Of a DNA stretch of 64,000 nt, positions 1-11,000 are shown in pieces. Below the pieces are notes generated by a model, which was not told the DNA's origin, did not search any database, and saw nothing but the letters and a program-made list of their open reading frames with translations. Location of the stretch: positions 1,228,276 through 1,292,275 of the forward strand of contig NW_022985162.1 of assembly GCF_010093535.1 (NCBI RefSeq). The letters are read 5' to 3'. Numbering within the stretch: position 1 is the first letter of the stretch; the number at the start of each line of letters is the position of its first letter. The position numbers were made by a program, and so were the translations under genes. The stretch comes from Lindgomyces ingoldianus (taxonomy: Eukaryota; Ascomycota; Dothideomycetes; Pleosporales; Lindgomycetaceae).

Positions 1-960
1 TTTCACTCTGAGTGCGACTTCCTCTACTCCTCCATGCAGACCTCCCACATTTCTAGAAGATTACACACCTTGGTTTGAATAAAATGGATGGGGACAATCA
101 GGGACATGATGCACATATTTATACAAATCTATATCGTACGCATTTAGAACCCTGGACGTGATAGACAGTCTTGATAACTTTGTCGGTACGTTCGGGGGAT
201 AGCCCACATCCATGGATGTTCTATAAAGCCTTTGAAGGAGCGCGGAAGTCATGAGGAACTTAGTCAGTAGTTAGAGGGGGGTGTCTAAGGGCCTATATAC
301 GTAAAGGAGTGAGGTAGGCAGCAGTAGTGGAGCTCAGAGAGCTGGGGAACTACAAACATATCCTTTATTAATACAACCTACCATCTAACGTAGCATACAA
401 CAAGGTGGACTTTCGGACAGAAAATAGTATGTTAACGTCCTCTCTAATTTTAGCAAGAGGTTTATTACAAAGCGGCTTGTACTACGGTCTTTACGCGCGA
501 TAGGTATATATACTATTCTGTACGCAGAATCAACTGTTGGTTGATCATTCGCACCTTTTGGTTGTATTGGCGCAGTGGTACAGAGCTCCGTTCTTACACC
601 AGTCATGTTCTAGGTTATCTGGGAACATGCTCTAGCCAAGATAAGACTATGGCAAGAAGCCAGTCTACCTCGGAGACAAGGTCAGAAAATGTCCGGTTTC
701 TGGCTACATAAGAAAGTGCTCATACAGCCAATCTAATGTGGGCCTGTCATGGCGACGCCTTCGCAAACTGTTTCGCAAGTCAAACGATATGTGGTCGAGT
801 GTTTTATCTCAGCTAGCTCAGACGTGAGGAGAGAACCGAGGACGCACAAACCACCATGCATATTGCTACTCCAAATAGAGTATGGCCTGGGGGGTTAGCA
901 GTTTCTAACCCCTGTTAGTAGCGTTTCTCTCCTTAGCTGTCTAAGGGACTTTTGTAATTT
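1..960. other. No recognised gene; edge of repeat block
   Basis: This stretch has ordinary base composition, unlike the AT-rich sequence that follows from about 950. Only short uninformative frames are present and no protein family, RNA gene or terminal repeat was recognised. The segment around 880-930 carries a short CCCC/GGGG inverted motif, after which composition changes abruptly to RIP-mutated sequence. Confidence 0.5.
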
Positions 961-1699
961 TCTCTATAAATTAACCTACTTTAAAAGCTAAATATAATGT
1001 TGTAATTTATAATAGTATAATAAGTTTATTATTAACAGCCTTTAAAATTTAATATAATACATAGATTTATAGTAAGTTTTAATTAAGCTTATTTTTAATA
1101 AAATCTAAATAGCTTAAAAGCATTAAAAATCTAAACATGTGCAAAAAAAAGACTTGTCTATACCCTAATTTTACGCGCCGCGCAGAAGCCCCTCTAAGAA
1201 CCCCCCCTCTAAGAACATCTACAACTACTACGTTCTATCATGCTAAACCTAGTGCGCTGTATATTGTTACTGCTATAAAACACCTCTAGTTCTTAAACTA
1301 TAAAAAATTATGTTAAGCGTTAACCTTTAGTGTAGTAAGCAATCTGTTAGGTTTACTTTATTAGTAGTTATTTAGCTAATGTCCCTTTTGCTACTATAGC
1401 TTTAGCTAGGATAAAAAAGAAAAGTAAAAGAAAAAATACATGTAATAAAAAAAATAAGCAGTGTTATATACTTCTCTGCGTTGCTGCTTGTCTACTGTTA
1501 GATGTAAATATAGCCGCTGCTCCTACATATAGGCTAGACGCAGTTATGTAGGATTAAATTAACAACTGTAACTTGCTTAGCCTAATAAGACTATAAGAAT
1601 TAGTCTCTAAGTGCTTAGTTAAGTTTAATGTTTAGTACTAAACACTTCTGCTTACTTAAGCTATGTAGGCTATGTTAGGTAGGCAAGAGCTACATAAGC

Positions 1700-4146
1700 A
1701 GTAAGTAAGGGCTGTCTGCAGACTTGTATATAGCTTTAGAGATATAATATTAGTAGCTTAGACTAGCTTTAAAAAGAGCGTTGTCCTGCACACATATTCT
1801 ATGCTAACTAGTAATATTACTTTTTAGATTATACTATTATTAAAGCTAGAAGACAAGCAACTAGAGGTAATTAGTTAGTATAAAAAGGCAAAGCCTTATC
1901 TAGTTATAGCGTAGACAAAGAACGCTAACCTAGGTCTCTTTTGCAATATTAGAGACTAAAAATACTTCTATATCTTAATTAGTTTAGAATAAGCTATCTC
2001 CCTAGTGTTTTAGTAACTGTTTAATAACACTATGTTCTACACTAGGGTTAGTCTAGTAGTGTTAGATAAGTGCTATATTATTAGATAGTAAAAGAACTTT
2101 TAGAAAAAGTACTTATAGTTCTATAAGCTTTATTAATCTATGTTATAAAACATAACCTTCTTTGCTTATATAGCTACATTTAATTAATAAACTAAAAAAG
2201 TAGTTTAGAAGTTTAGTAGCTTTAAACTAAAGGCTATAAATAATAGCAGAGATTTTATTAGAAGCCTAGAGGTTATTTAGACATTTGTTAATTAGCTAGA
2301 AATTGTGTACATAATTATTCTAATTAACTATAACAGTAAGGGGACCTACACCTAGCTACTACGCATTGTTAATAGCAGTTAGAATAAGAATACACCTAGT
2401 ATCCCTAGTAACCTAGCTCTTATACTAAAAACTTATGTGTTTATTAATAGTAAGACCTATATTACTAAAGTTACTAGACTTCTCTAATAATAGCTTGTAT
2501 CCTATAAAGGATATACTATAGCACAAGCTAAGAGTATTATCTAGGCATACACAGGTTGTGTTGCAGATGCTAACTAAAAAAACATACATAAGAACTTTAA
2601 GAAAGTAGACTTTTCTATATAAATTATTATTTACACTACTGCTCTTAGTATAAGTATAGACTTGTCTAGTATACAGTAGGTATACTAGTAGAGCATTTTA
2701 ATTACTTAGGATATTAGCAATCTTGTCTAGCGCTTTAGGCGTGGTGCGCGTAGGCCTAGTAAGACTGCTATAGCTATGCTGTACGTCCCCTTCTATGCCT
2801 TTAACTGCCTTAGTACTAATTTAACAGACTTAGTTAGCAGTAATAGTGCAAGTAGTAGCGCTATTAGCATAGTTATGTAAACAGTAAAAAGTTAGTAAGG
2901 CTTAAAGGTAAAGCCTTATTATAGAATAATAGTGTCTATGCTTTATTAAGCTATCTTAGTAAATTTGCTTAAAAGAGTAGTTACTAGTAGTAGTTAGAAT
3001 AGCGCAACTTTTATAATAAAAGTTATGCTAGAGGTAACTTTAGTAGCTAAAGATTCTTTTAAAATGTCTAAGTCTATAATAGTAACATTAAAAGATACTT
3101 AAAACTGTGTTTAAGTATATTAAAAACATAGGCGTGCTAGTAGGCCTTTTAACTAGATAAATAAGTAACTAGTTTAGCAGGCTACTATTAGTTCTAATTA
3201 AAAGGCCTTAATTAACTCTAAGTGTTACTATAAGCATATGCTTTAGTATTTCTAAAAAGACCTTGCTATTAAGTTAACAAAGTGTACACCCTCTCTGCCT
3301 AAAAAGTATTGCACTAGATGTAATCTATATCTTGTGCCATATTAGGTTGCTGCAGTCCTAGAAACTAAACCCACTGCCCTAGGTGCAAATACTAGGGCTA
3401 GTGTTGTGTTGTAGTACCTGCAAAAGATATTTTAAGCACTAGCCCTTAAGCACTTCTTAGCAGTCTACAGTATTACAGCTAGTAACATATAAATACTGCC
3501 TTTTTTATTTATATTTATGCTAGAACCTACATAATAGGCGCTAGCTAAACTTATAGCTAGGAAAAGGGCTCTAAATAGTTAAAGGGCGTCCTAAATATTT
3601 AAGAACAAGATAGACTATAATAGCATAAAAGACTGTCTGCCTTTAGACTAGCCTTTTATAGAATTTTATCTAACTATAGTTATTTATAAGGTTAGACAGA
3701 TTATTTAGTTACTACATTATAAGTTTAGAAACATAGGTAAAGTTTTAACTACTTTAGGCTTTTTAGCTTATTTATCCTTAGTTACTAGTTTTTAGTCTTA
3801 TAATAAAAGTCTTACTATCTAGGCTGCTTAATGTTAGTTTACTTAACAGTAGTAATAAACTAATTAGTTTATTAGCTTATTATAGTTAGTAAAGCTAGAT
3901 ACCTTATTTATGTCTATAGAATTAAGCATGTTCCTAGATTTACTAATTAGTAGCAGTTCTCCTTCTCCCCTAGACAGTTACATACTAACAGATCTAACAA
4001 ATTACAGTAGCTCTTTTATAGACAATGCGTTTACAATAGCTTCTAGTGCTTTTAGTATACTATATTCCCCTAGAATAGAGTTGTATACGCCTGTCTGTTG
4101 TAGGCAGTGTGCTAGTGCAGTTTTTAGTATACCTAACGCTAAGTAA
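1700..4146 (+). pseudogene. RIP-inactivated RecQ/telomere-linked-type DNA helicase relic
   Basis: A single plus-strand frame runs through the region with many TAA/TAG codons of the kind produced by C-to-T change at CAA, CAG, CGA and TGG. Between those stops, helicase motifs appear in the expected order. A P-loop-like T-S-F-x-K-S is at about 1762. A degraded DExH box (D-K-C-Y, then I-I-R) is at about 2065, followed by F-F-A-x-I-A-T-F-N as motif III. A motif VI stretch, Q/stop-R-F-x-R-G-A-R-R, is at about 2728. A cysteine-containing tail (CTRCN) occurs near 3310, and the same frame stays open at 3910-4146. Motifs at 1762, 2050, 2722, 3301 and 3910 share one frame, so there are few or no indels. 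Telomere-linked RecQ-type helicases of fungi lie in subtelomeres or in dispersed repeats. The family call is by motif only, and the N-terminal limit is uncertain. Confidence 0.6.
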
Positions 4147-4679
4147 ACACCTTATACTCTAGCTATTACTAATTAGCCTCTAAGTAGTGCTTCTACAACG
4201 CTACTAAATATCCCTAAAGACGCTGTTGCTAGTCCCTGTCTCTATTATAGCATTAGGCAAAGCAAGCAGCTAGTGCGCTACTCTCTTATTACCTATTCTC
4301 TAAGATTATTAAGAAGGACAGAGGGTTTAGCTAGCTTTATAAAGAACACTTAAATTCCCCTAGCTAAAGTTAAGGTATTTTATGTTAACTTAATTATACT
4401 AATTACAACTCTAATCTGTAAGCAGTAGAGGCACTTGTTTAATAGTTACAACAGCAGTGTATCTAAAGTGCGTATACACTGCGACGCTGCAGAGCTGCAG
4501 CTAGATAGCTAGAAGTGTTAATAAAACATTACATTAACTCTAACTATAAAAGACTTAAAGTTATATTAATAAGCATGTTAGTTAAAGTTTTACTATGCTT
4601 ATGCGCCTTTTTTTATAGCGTAAGGCAACAAATTAGTTAGAGTAGTGTTAGAAGTGTAACTCTTAATAGCATAGAGTTC

Positions 4680-5010
4680 TTACATAGTCTTTTTTTTTTT
4701 AGGCTACTACATAGCCTTCTTTTTTTTAGGCTACTATATAGCCTTTTTTTTCTTAGGCACTTCTACGTTTCTATTTCTTAAGGTTTATAACACAGAGTTG
4801 CCTTACTCTTTGTAGTATAAAAAAATAAGTTAGCTAAGGTTATAGTAAAGTTATAGTAGAAGTGTAATTCTAAAGGGCGCAGTGTTACACTTCCTTTAGT
4901 GTAAAAAAACACATTAGTTAAGGTTATGTTAAATAATATAGTATTTGCTAGCAGTATAGTAATAGATAAGAACAGAGAGAGCAAAGTAAAGCGCAAAAGC
5001 ACAGTGTAAA
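4680..5010. repeat. Degenerate poly-T/AGGCTACT tandem repeats
   Basis: At about 4685-4760 a unit of roughly 29 bases, made of a run of T followed by AGGCTACTAYATAGCC, is repeated two to three times. At about 4815-4935 a second pair of degenerate copies shares the pattern TATAAAAAAA, then TAGYTAAGGTTAT. The minus-strand frame that spans this segment is a by-product of the repeats and resembles no known protein. Confidence 0.5.
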
Positions 5011-5720
5011 AGAGTAAGGTAAGAGGTGCTATATGTTATTATTAACAATAAAGTTAGAAAGGATATGCTAAAAACTAAGAAGTTGCTAGTATATAATTAA
5101 ATAGTCTTATGTCTAAGCGCTTTACTACATTATAAAGCCTATATTTAGCAACATTTATAGTAACTAACAGCAGAATTTACATTAACAATATGTTAAACAC
5201 TTAGTGTAAATTTTAACTTTAGATGTAGGTAGTACTTAGTCTTAAATATTATAGATAATTAGGTGTGCCTTTTAGCTAGACAGTAACAGCTTTTTAAACT
5301 AATAGGCCCTTTTTAGTTATAAACAGCTATAAAGTAACTATAAGCTTCTTAACTTCTAAGAGTAGGCTTTAGAGAAGATTTATAACATAATATTAAAAAC
5401 TAGTTTTAGAGACTTTTCTGTTTTATACTAGAAATTTAACTCTTATAACTATAAGAGTGCCCTTATTTACTCTATTAAGAGTAAGGCTTACATGCAATAG
5501 CACTAGTTAATAAACACAGACTGCTATAAAAGCGCTTAATTTTAGTCTACTATCTTATAATAGTTTTCTCTATAAGAGAGTTTATCTTTTAATAGACAGA
5601 ATAAATAAGTTTAATAAAAAATGTTTAAGCCTCTAAATTACTTGCTATTACTTTTAGATTTAACTACAATGTATAATTAAAAGCCCTTAGTGCCCACAGT
5701 CTAGATCTATCTAGTTCTAG

Positions 5721-5789
5721 GTCTAGGGGAGTTGTCTGTCTAGGTCTAGGGGAGTTGTCCGTCCAGGTCTAGGGGAGTCGTCCGTCCAG
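5721..5789. repeat. Three tandem copies of a 23-bp GC-rich unit
   Basis: Copies start at 5721, 5744 and 5767, each beginning GTCTAGGGGAGT and ending GTCYAG. They differ only by C/T changes (TTGTCTGTCTAG, TTGTCCGTCCAG, TCGTCCGTCCAG). The array stands out as a GC island within AT-rich sequence. The C/T gradient suggests RIP reached the left copy more than the right copy. Confidence 0.75.
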
Positions 5790-6029
5790 GTTGGCCAGTC
5801 CACAGATCTAGGATAGGGGAAACAGAACACGCAAACAAAATACAAAAAGCAACTAAAAAGCACACTAGTTTTAACCCTATATAAATATAAGCAGATCTAT
5901 TTTACTATTAGCAGTCTAGCATGTATTAAACTATATCTAAGACTAGTAATTAGCTAATCTGTAAACACTATTTAGTATAATTTAAACTAAAGAAATTAAG
6001 AATACTTAGCAGATTATAAGGCGCTAAAA

Positions 6030-6240
6030 AGTAAATAAAGTAAAGGCAAAGATTAAGTAAGAAGGGCAAGAATTAAGCAAAGGTAAAAATTAAGTAAGGA
6101 TTAAGTAAAGAGTAAGGATTAAGCAAAAAAGGCAAGAATTAAGTAAAAAAAGTAAGAATTAAGTAAGAATTAAGCAAGAAGGGTAAGGATTAAGTAAAGA
6201 GGGCTAGAATTAAGCAAGGATTAAGTAAAAAAAAAAGAAG
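6030..6240. repeat. Degenerate AATTAAGTAAG short repeats
   Basis: About a dozen imperfect copies of a purine-rich motif of the form RGAATTAAGYAA are spaced 12-22 bases apart, ending in a poly-A/AAG run near 6228-6240. The stretch has no coding frame. Its strand asymmetry (almost all purine plus T) contrasts with the flanks. Confidence 0.6.
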
Positions 6241-6824
6241 AAGTAATTAGTGTTCCTATATTATATTTAGCGCAGTTTAAAGGGAGAGGTTAGGGTGACT
6301 TAGCAGAGTAGGATTTAAAGGCTAAGGATAATAAGTTAAGAGGATTTAGCAGAGGGGCAGGCTCTTTATATACCCTTAGCCTTTTACCTTTACTCTAGCA
6401 GTAAGAGTACTTAAACTACTTAAAAAGTGCCTTATAGTAGTAAAAATAGGCGTTATAAGACTTATTAAAGAGTAATTTAAGCTTTTAGCATTTAACTAGT
6501 GTTAAAATTAAAGTGCTTTTAACCTTTTTAGTCTCCTAAAAGGGTGAAAACACATAGATATAACATATGTAAGCAGATTTTTGTTATTATGTAGCCTAAT
6601 TTAACAACAAGCAAGCTAGGCAGCAACAGTATAAAAAGAGATTAGAGGGATTAACTGCAGTAAACATATAGTGCACGTAACTATTAACTAAATAGGATAT
6701 TGTCTAAACGCGTTAACTAACAAGCTAAGATTAGTAGGATACTCAGCCCATTTAGAGATAGGGCGACGTCTAATTATGCCAGTACAGGCCTAAATTTTGC
6801 AGGCAAATTAATTAATTTAAGACT

Positions 6825-7042
6825 TGTCGCGTATACTAAGAGCCTTAGCTAGGGCTTAGAGCCTAGGACTAGGGCTTAGAGCCTAGGACTAGGGGCTTAG
6901 AGCCTGGGACGCAGCTCAGGATCTGGAGATATTATGTTCCGAAGCTCAGTGTATATAAGGAGAGCCTTCGGCTCTCTTAGATAGCAGAGTCACTTCATCC
7001 AATCTTCTAAACAGCTACTGCCAGGCTATTTTATCCTCCACA
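6825..7042 (+). repeat. Left LTR, RIP-mutated
   Basis: By eye it differs from the right LTR at about 16 positions. All are transitions, and 15 of them look like G-to-A or C-to-T change in this copy, mostly TpG to TpA and CpA to TpA. It keeps the U3 repeats in degraded form, a TATATAAGG box at 6952-6960, and a GAGAGCC/GGCTCTC hairpin directly downstream. Confidence 0.9.
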
Positions 7043-7167
7043 GTTATAGGCCCAGCGCTTTAAGAACCTAGGACAATTCTCCCTACGTAACTATAGCGCT
7101 AGCAAAAGCTGTTTAGAAGCTCTTTTCCTTATCCTCATTAATCCTCATCACCTCTAAAGCCCACGTC

Positions 7168-7737
7168 ATGGCTGATTAAGATGCTCCTCTCCCAACAGGA
7201 GCATACCAGCTCAAGGACCACGCGAGCTGGCCTCTCTAGTTTATCCAGCTCCAGTTCCATGCTCTCAGCAAAAACCTATGGGACATAATCAATCCAGATG
7301 GACCAGACGCTCCAAATCCTATGGACAGCGCTCCAGAGATGCCCACACTCAGAGCGATCACTGCTGAGAACCCACTGGAGAAGGCCAACGCACAGTACCA
7401 GACCAACATCGCTGAGTACCGAGCTCAATCGAGCGACTGGGCTTCCCGCGCGACGCGTCTTCAGACAATCTGGAACTGGGTCAATGCAACTGTCGCACCA
7501 GAGCTCCTAGGACCCGCAATGATGCAGCTCGTGTCAGAGAACCGATCCACCCTACAGGCACTCGTACGAGCCTTGAAACAAGAGCTAGCACCAACAGACG
7601 CAAGCACGAAGAATCTCGTACGAGCAGAGTACAGAGCTCACCTCACCAAGGCGAAGCATGGCACCATGACCCCGGAAGCTTAGTACCAGCAGTGGCACTT
7701 CCTGTACACCAAGGCAACAAGCACAAACACAGGGTAA
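7168..7737 (+). pseudogene. Gag-like protein of the terminal-repeat element, three stops
   Basis: The frame starts at ATG 7168 and ends at TAA 7735-7737, about 189 codons. It is interrupted by TAA at 7177 and TAG at 7237 and 7681, each explainable by a single transition from a glutamine or tryptophan codon. It contains an early W-P-L segment, then W-D-I-I-N-P-D-G-P-D-A-P-N and a helical body rich in alanine, glutamine and leucine. Near the end is a Y-x-Q-W motif of the kind seen in gag proteins of fungal copia elements. No CCHC knuckle is present. The uninterrupted part (7321-7683) covers 120 codons. The gag assignment is inferred from position and style. The three stops imply this copy is not translated in full. 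Confidence 0.65.
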
Positions 7738-7779
7738 ACGCGCAGCGCTGCTCCAACAAGCCAAGTTGACGCTCAACGC

Positions 7780-7804
7780 AGGTGAGCTGCTGCGCAGCTC
7801 ACCT
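7780..7804. other. Perfect 11-bp stem, 3-nt loop hairpin before the polypurine tract
   Basis: AGGTGAGCTGC at 7780-7790 is followed by the loop TGC and then the exact reverse complement GCAGCTCACCT at 7794-7804. The polypurine tract GGGGGG begins immediately afterwards. A perfect stem at this position in an element that has collected RIP mutations elsewhere suggests a structural role, for example in RNA packaging or priming. That role is inference. Confidence 0.8.
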
Positions 7805-7812
7805 GGGGGGTG

Positions 7813-8030
7813 TGTCGCGTATACTGAGAGCCTTGGCTGGGGCTCAGAGCCTGGGACTGGGGCTCGGAGCCTGGGACTGGGGGCTCAGAGCCTGGGACGC
7901 AGCTCGGGATCTGGAGATATTATGTTCCAAAGCTCGGTGTATATAAGGAGAGCCTTCGGCTCTCTTAGATAGCAGAGTCACTTCATCCGATCTTCTGAAC
8001 AGCTACTGCCAGGCTATTTTATCCTCCACA
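7813..8030 (+). repeat. Right LTR, unmutated
   Basis: U3 carries three tandem copies of the 20-bp unit GGCTCAGAGCCTGGGACTGG at 7841-7899. A TATA box (TGTATATAAGG, about 7938-7948) is followed by the hairpin GAGAGCC-TTC-GGCTCTC. The repeat ends CCACA at 8030, next to the AGACT duplication. Confidence 0.9.
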
Positions 8031-8035
8031 AGACT

Positions 8036-11000
8036 AGATAATACAAAGCACTAATAGACCTGCTGTAGCTCTTTAATATCTAGCTGTTGTCCTTATAGTA
8101 GATAAGAGATAATTAACTACTTAGATAAGAAAGAAGTAGGAGGCACTTTTATACTATAGCTAGTAAATATTTTTATATATACGCTGCTTTATTATTCTTT
8201 AGCTAAGTTATTAAACAGACTATCTATTAGATCCTGTATCTTATTAGTAACACTGTATGTTGTGTTCTTAACTGCACCTGTGAAGCTAGCAGCATTAATA
8301 AAAAAAGACTTATAAGTGCTAATACTTATAAGGTCTGTAACATCTAATTCTAGCGCAGGATTAATAGACATAACATTAGCTGCATTAAAGTCTTTAATCT
8401 TAGACGCTAACAACTTAGCACCCCCTAAAATAATATTAGGACTAGTAAGTAGTAGCGCCGCACAAGGCTAGAATATTCTAGAAGGAGGTCTACACTGTCC
8501 GCCCTCTAGTAAATAATAAGTAAGAGTAAATATCTTAGACCTAACATCTTACTATAAATGCTTATTATTTGTCTTCTTACTAAAGGCGTTCTCTATAAGC
8601 GCACGTAATTGCATGTAGAACTAGGAGGAGAGCGTAAGACAGCTAAAAGTAAAGTTTACGTTATAAGTTTTATTCTTAAAGTGCTGCATGTTAAGTTTGT
8701 ACGTACAGTTTATAAGCTTAAGCACTAAATTAGTAGCCTAAAATGTATTAGGCTTTCTATGTACATTAACTAGTCTAGATGCAAGGATAGACTGCTAGAG
8801 TATTAGAGTAAAGACATTGTTAGTTAACATTTACTAAAAATATAACAGTTTAGTGCTGTATTAACCCTACTTAGACCTAAAAAACATAATAGCAAGTAGG
8901 TTAATTAAAAGGCAGATAAGCCTAATATTACTATGCTTTACAGCATAATAAAAGCTTAGGAACATCTTAATTTCTTAGAGAAACTAACATGTTAAGGTAA
9001 ACTTACTAACTAGGTTGTCCTATCTGTCCTATGTAAGACTAGTAAAGACCTTTACTTGCACTTAATTAAAGACATTAAAATAGTCTCTAAAAGTAAGCTT
9101 ACTAATAGCTTTAAAGTATAGCTCTAAAGTGTACTGCTTAACATTATTAATATTATCTATTAAACTTTAGAGAAGGCTACTATTACTTAACTCCTAGTAA
9201 AAAAGGCTAGTAATCCTAGCATTCTAGCTTAAAGTAATAAGGGGAACTGCTATGTAATATTTAACATTACTTTTATTAATGCTTAATTAATTTAACTATA
9301 AGATATTATGTAATAAGTTACTTAAGAAATTAGAGCCTTCTAGGGCTAAGAAATACATGTAGATAATTATATATGTAAGAGACTAGAGGATATAGAAGTA
9401 CACTAGCAGCCTAATTATCTAGTCCCTTTAATTATATAGCTTAGAGGCGTCCTGCTGCTCTTTTTTAATACTTTATATAAACTTAGCTGTCTTCTAGTTA
9501 CCCTACATAATCTACAGTTACTTCTTAAAGCTTAGTTTATTAGTGTCTAGAGGTAACCCTAGCTGCTTTAACTATATATTATTATGTACTTTGTATGTCT
9601 TATTAATAACACCTTTATTAAAAAAAATAGCCTCTAAATAATTAACTTAACTAGAAGTTTTATACAGTAGCATATTAAGTGCTAGCATTAATAGTTCCTA
9701 AAGCTTACTCCCCTTAAATATAGATAAGACAGCGCTAGAGTAAATAGCTGCTATTACTTATAACATAAAATATACAGTAATCCTCTTACTTATAGGATCC
9801 TAAACTATGCTATTAGACTTTATAAGGTGCTTAAGCTATAGCAGCATGCTTAGTTTAAACATAGTTTATTTAAGCCTATCTAATAGAAGCTATAGGCACT
9901 TAATAATTAGCGCTGTAGTTAGGTTTTGCTGCGTAAATGTACTAGTACCTAGTGCATAGTTGCGTATACAGTCCTAAAAATTATAATTGTTATATATAAT
10001 TATAGACTGCAGGTCTATTGCAAGACGTAGTAACCTAAGTACTATTAAATAACATAACTACTAACTAAACAGATATAACTTATAATAACTTTATTTTATC
10101 TGCTATATTATCTACCTTCTTGTTAATAACCTTGTAAGAGTTACATAGACTAAGACTTAATAACATCTTAATAACTTATTACTTTATGCCACTGCTATAT
10201 AAGTATAGCCTTAGTAGGTAAGCAAAATAATTTAACCTCCTTTAAGCCTAAGCGTGTAAAATAATAGCAGTAATTAAGTACACTTTACTATTATATAAAG
10301 TCTTTGCCTTTAAATAACTACACTAGGCTGCACACTTATTACTTAGTATGCTACTAATAAACTTGCTCTAAGCTAGAGCCTTTTTAGCTAAAGTTATGCC
10401 TGTACTAGAAAAATTAACATCCTTTAACTTAGCATTAGGCTAATACTGCCTAAACAAGGGCTTCTTAAGTAAGATATTAAACTCCTAGTAAATTAAATTA
10501 AAATTAAAATTATTCTAAACACCCTAATTAACCTTTATTATTATAAGTAAGTTATACTTTTTAAGCGCTTTTTTAAAAATTATTTTTTTTTTACTAGGCT
10601 TTAAAGTCTTTTTTAGAAGAGGTTTATCTAAGTATAACTTAAAAAAATTACTAAGTAACTATTTAAGCTTATGTATACACGTTAATATAAGCTTAAGCTT
10701 TTATCTCTTTATATAGTAAGTTAATGTTGTGCAGTAGGCGCAGTCTAGTAATGTGTTAACTAACTACTTAGTAGTAACAGCATAAAGCATCTTAACGTCT
10801 AAAGAAGAGGGAAAGAAGGTTATTAGAACAACAGACAACAGTAACATTAATAAAGGGGGTATATTTAGTGGCTGCTAAGATGGACGCGGGGGTAAATGTA
10901 GATGTAGGGTGCAGCTAGAGGAATTATTACTTATTTTAGCAACAGATAACGCGCAAATTGTCCTAAAAATTAATACACAGTAGCAGTATATAATATAGTT

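Larger units (their letters stand above)
6825..8030 (+). mobile_element. Compact LTR element carrying only a gag-like frame (TR-GAG/LARD-like)
   Basis: Two 218-bp direct repeats (6825-7042 and 7813-8030) both begin TGTCGCG and end CTCCACA. They are flanked by the 5-bp target duplication AGACT (6820-6824 and 8031-8035). The 770-bp interior starts with GTTATAGGCCCAGCGC, a plausible primer-binding region. It ends with a CTGGGGGGTG polypurine tract against the right repeat. Its only coding content is a gag-like frame. Protease, integrase and reverse transcriptase have no room, so movement would need enzymes supplied in trans. The layout matches TR-GAG elements described from plants, that is, terminal repeats with a gag domain. 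The boundaries are strongly supported by equal LTR lengths and the matching duplication. The non-autonomous classification follows from size. Confidence 0.9.

Noticed and set aside
4778..5002. Hydrophobic 74-codon minus-strand frame, possible small membrane protein
   Set aside because: It is produced by degenerate AT-rich tandem repeats in RIP sequence and has no homologue-like features.
6030..6240. CRISPR-like short repeat array
   Set aside because: Spacing is irregular, units are degenerate and purine-rich, there are no unique spacers, and the genome is fungal.
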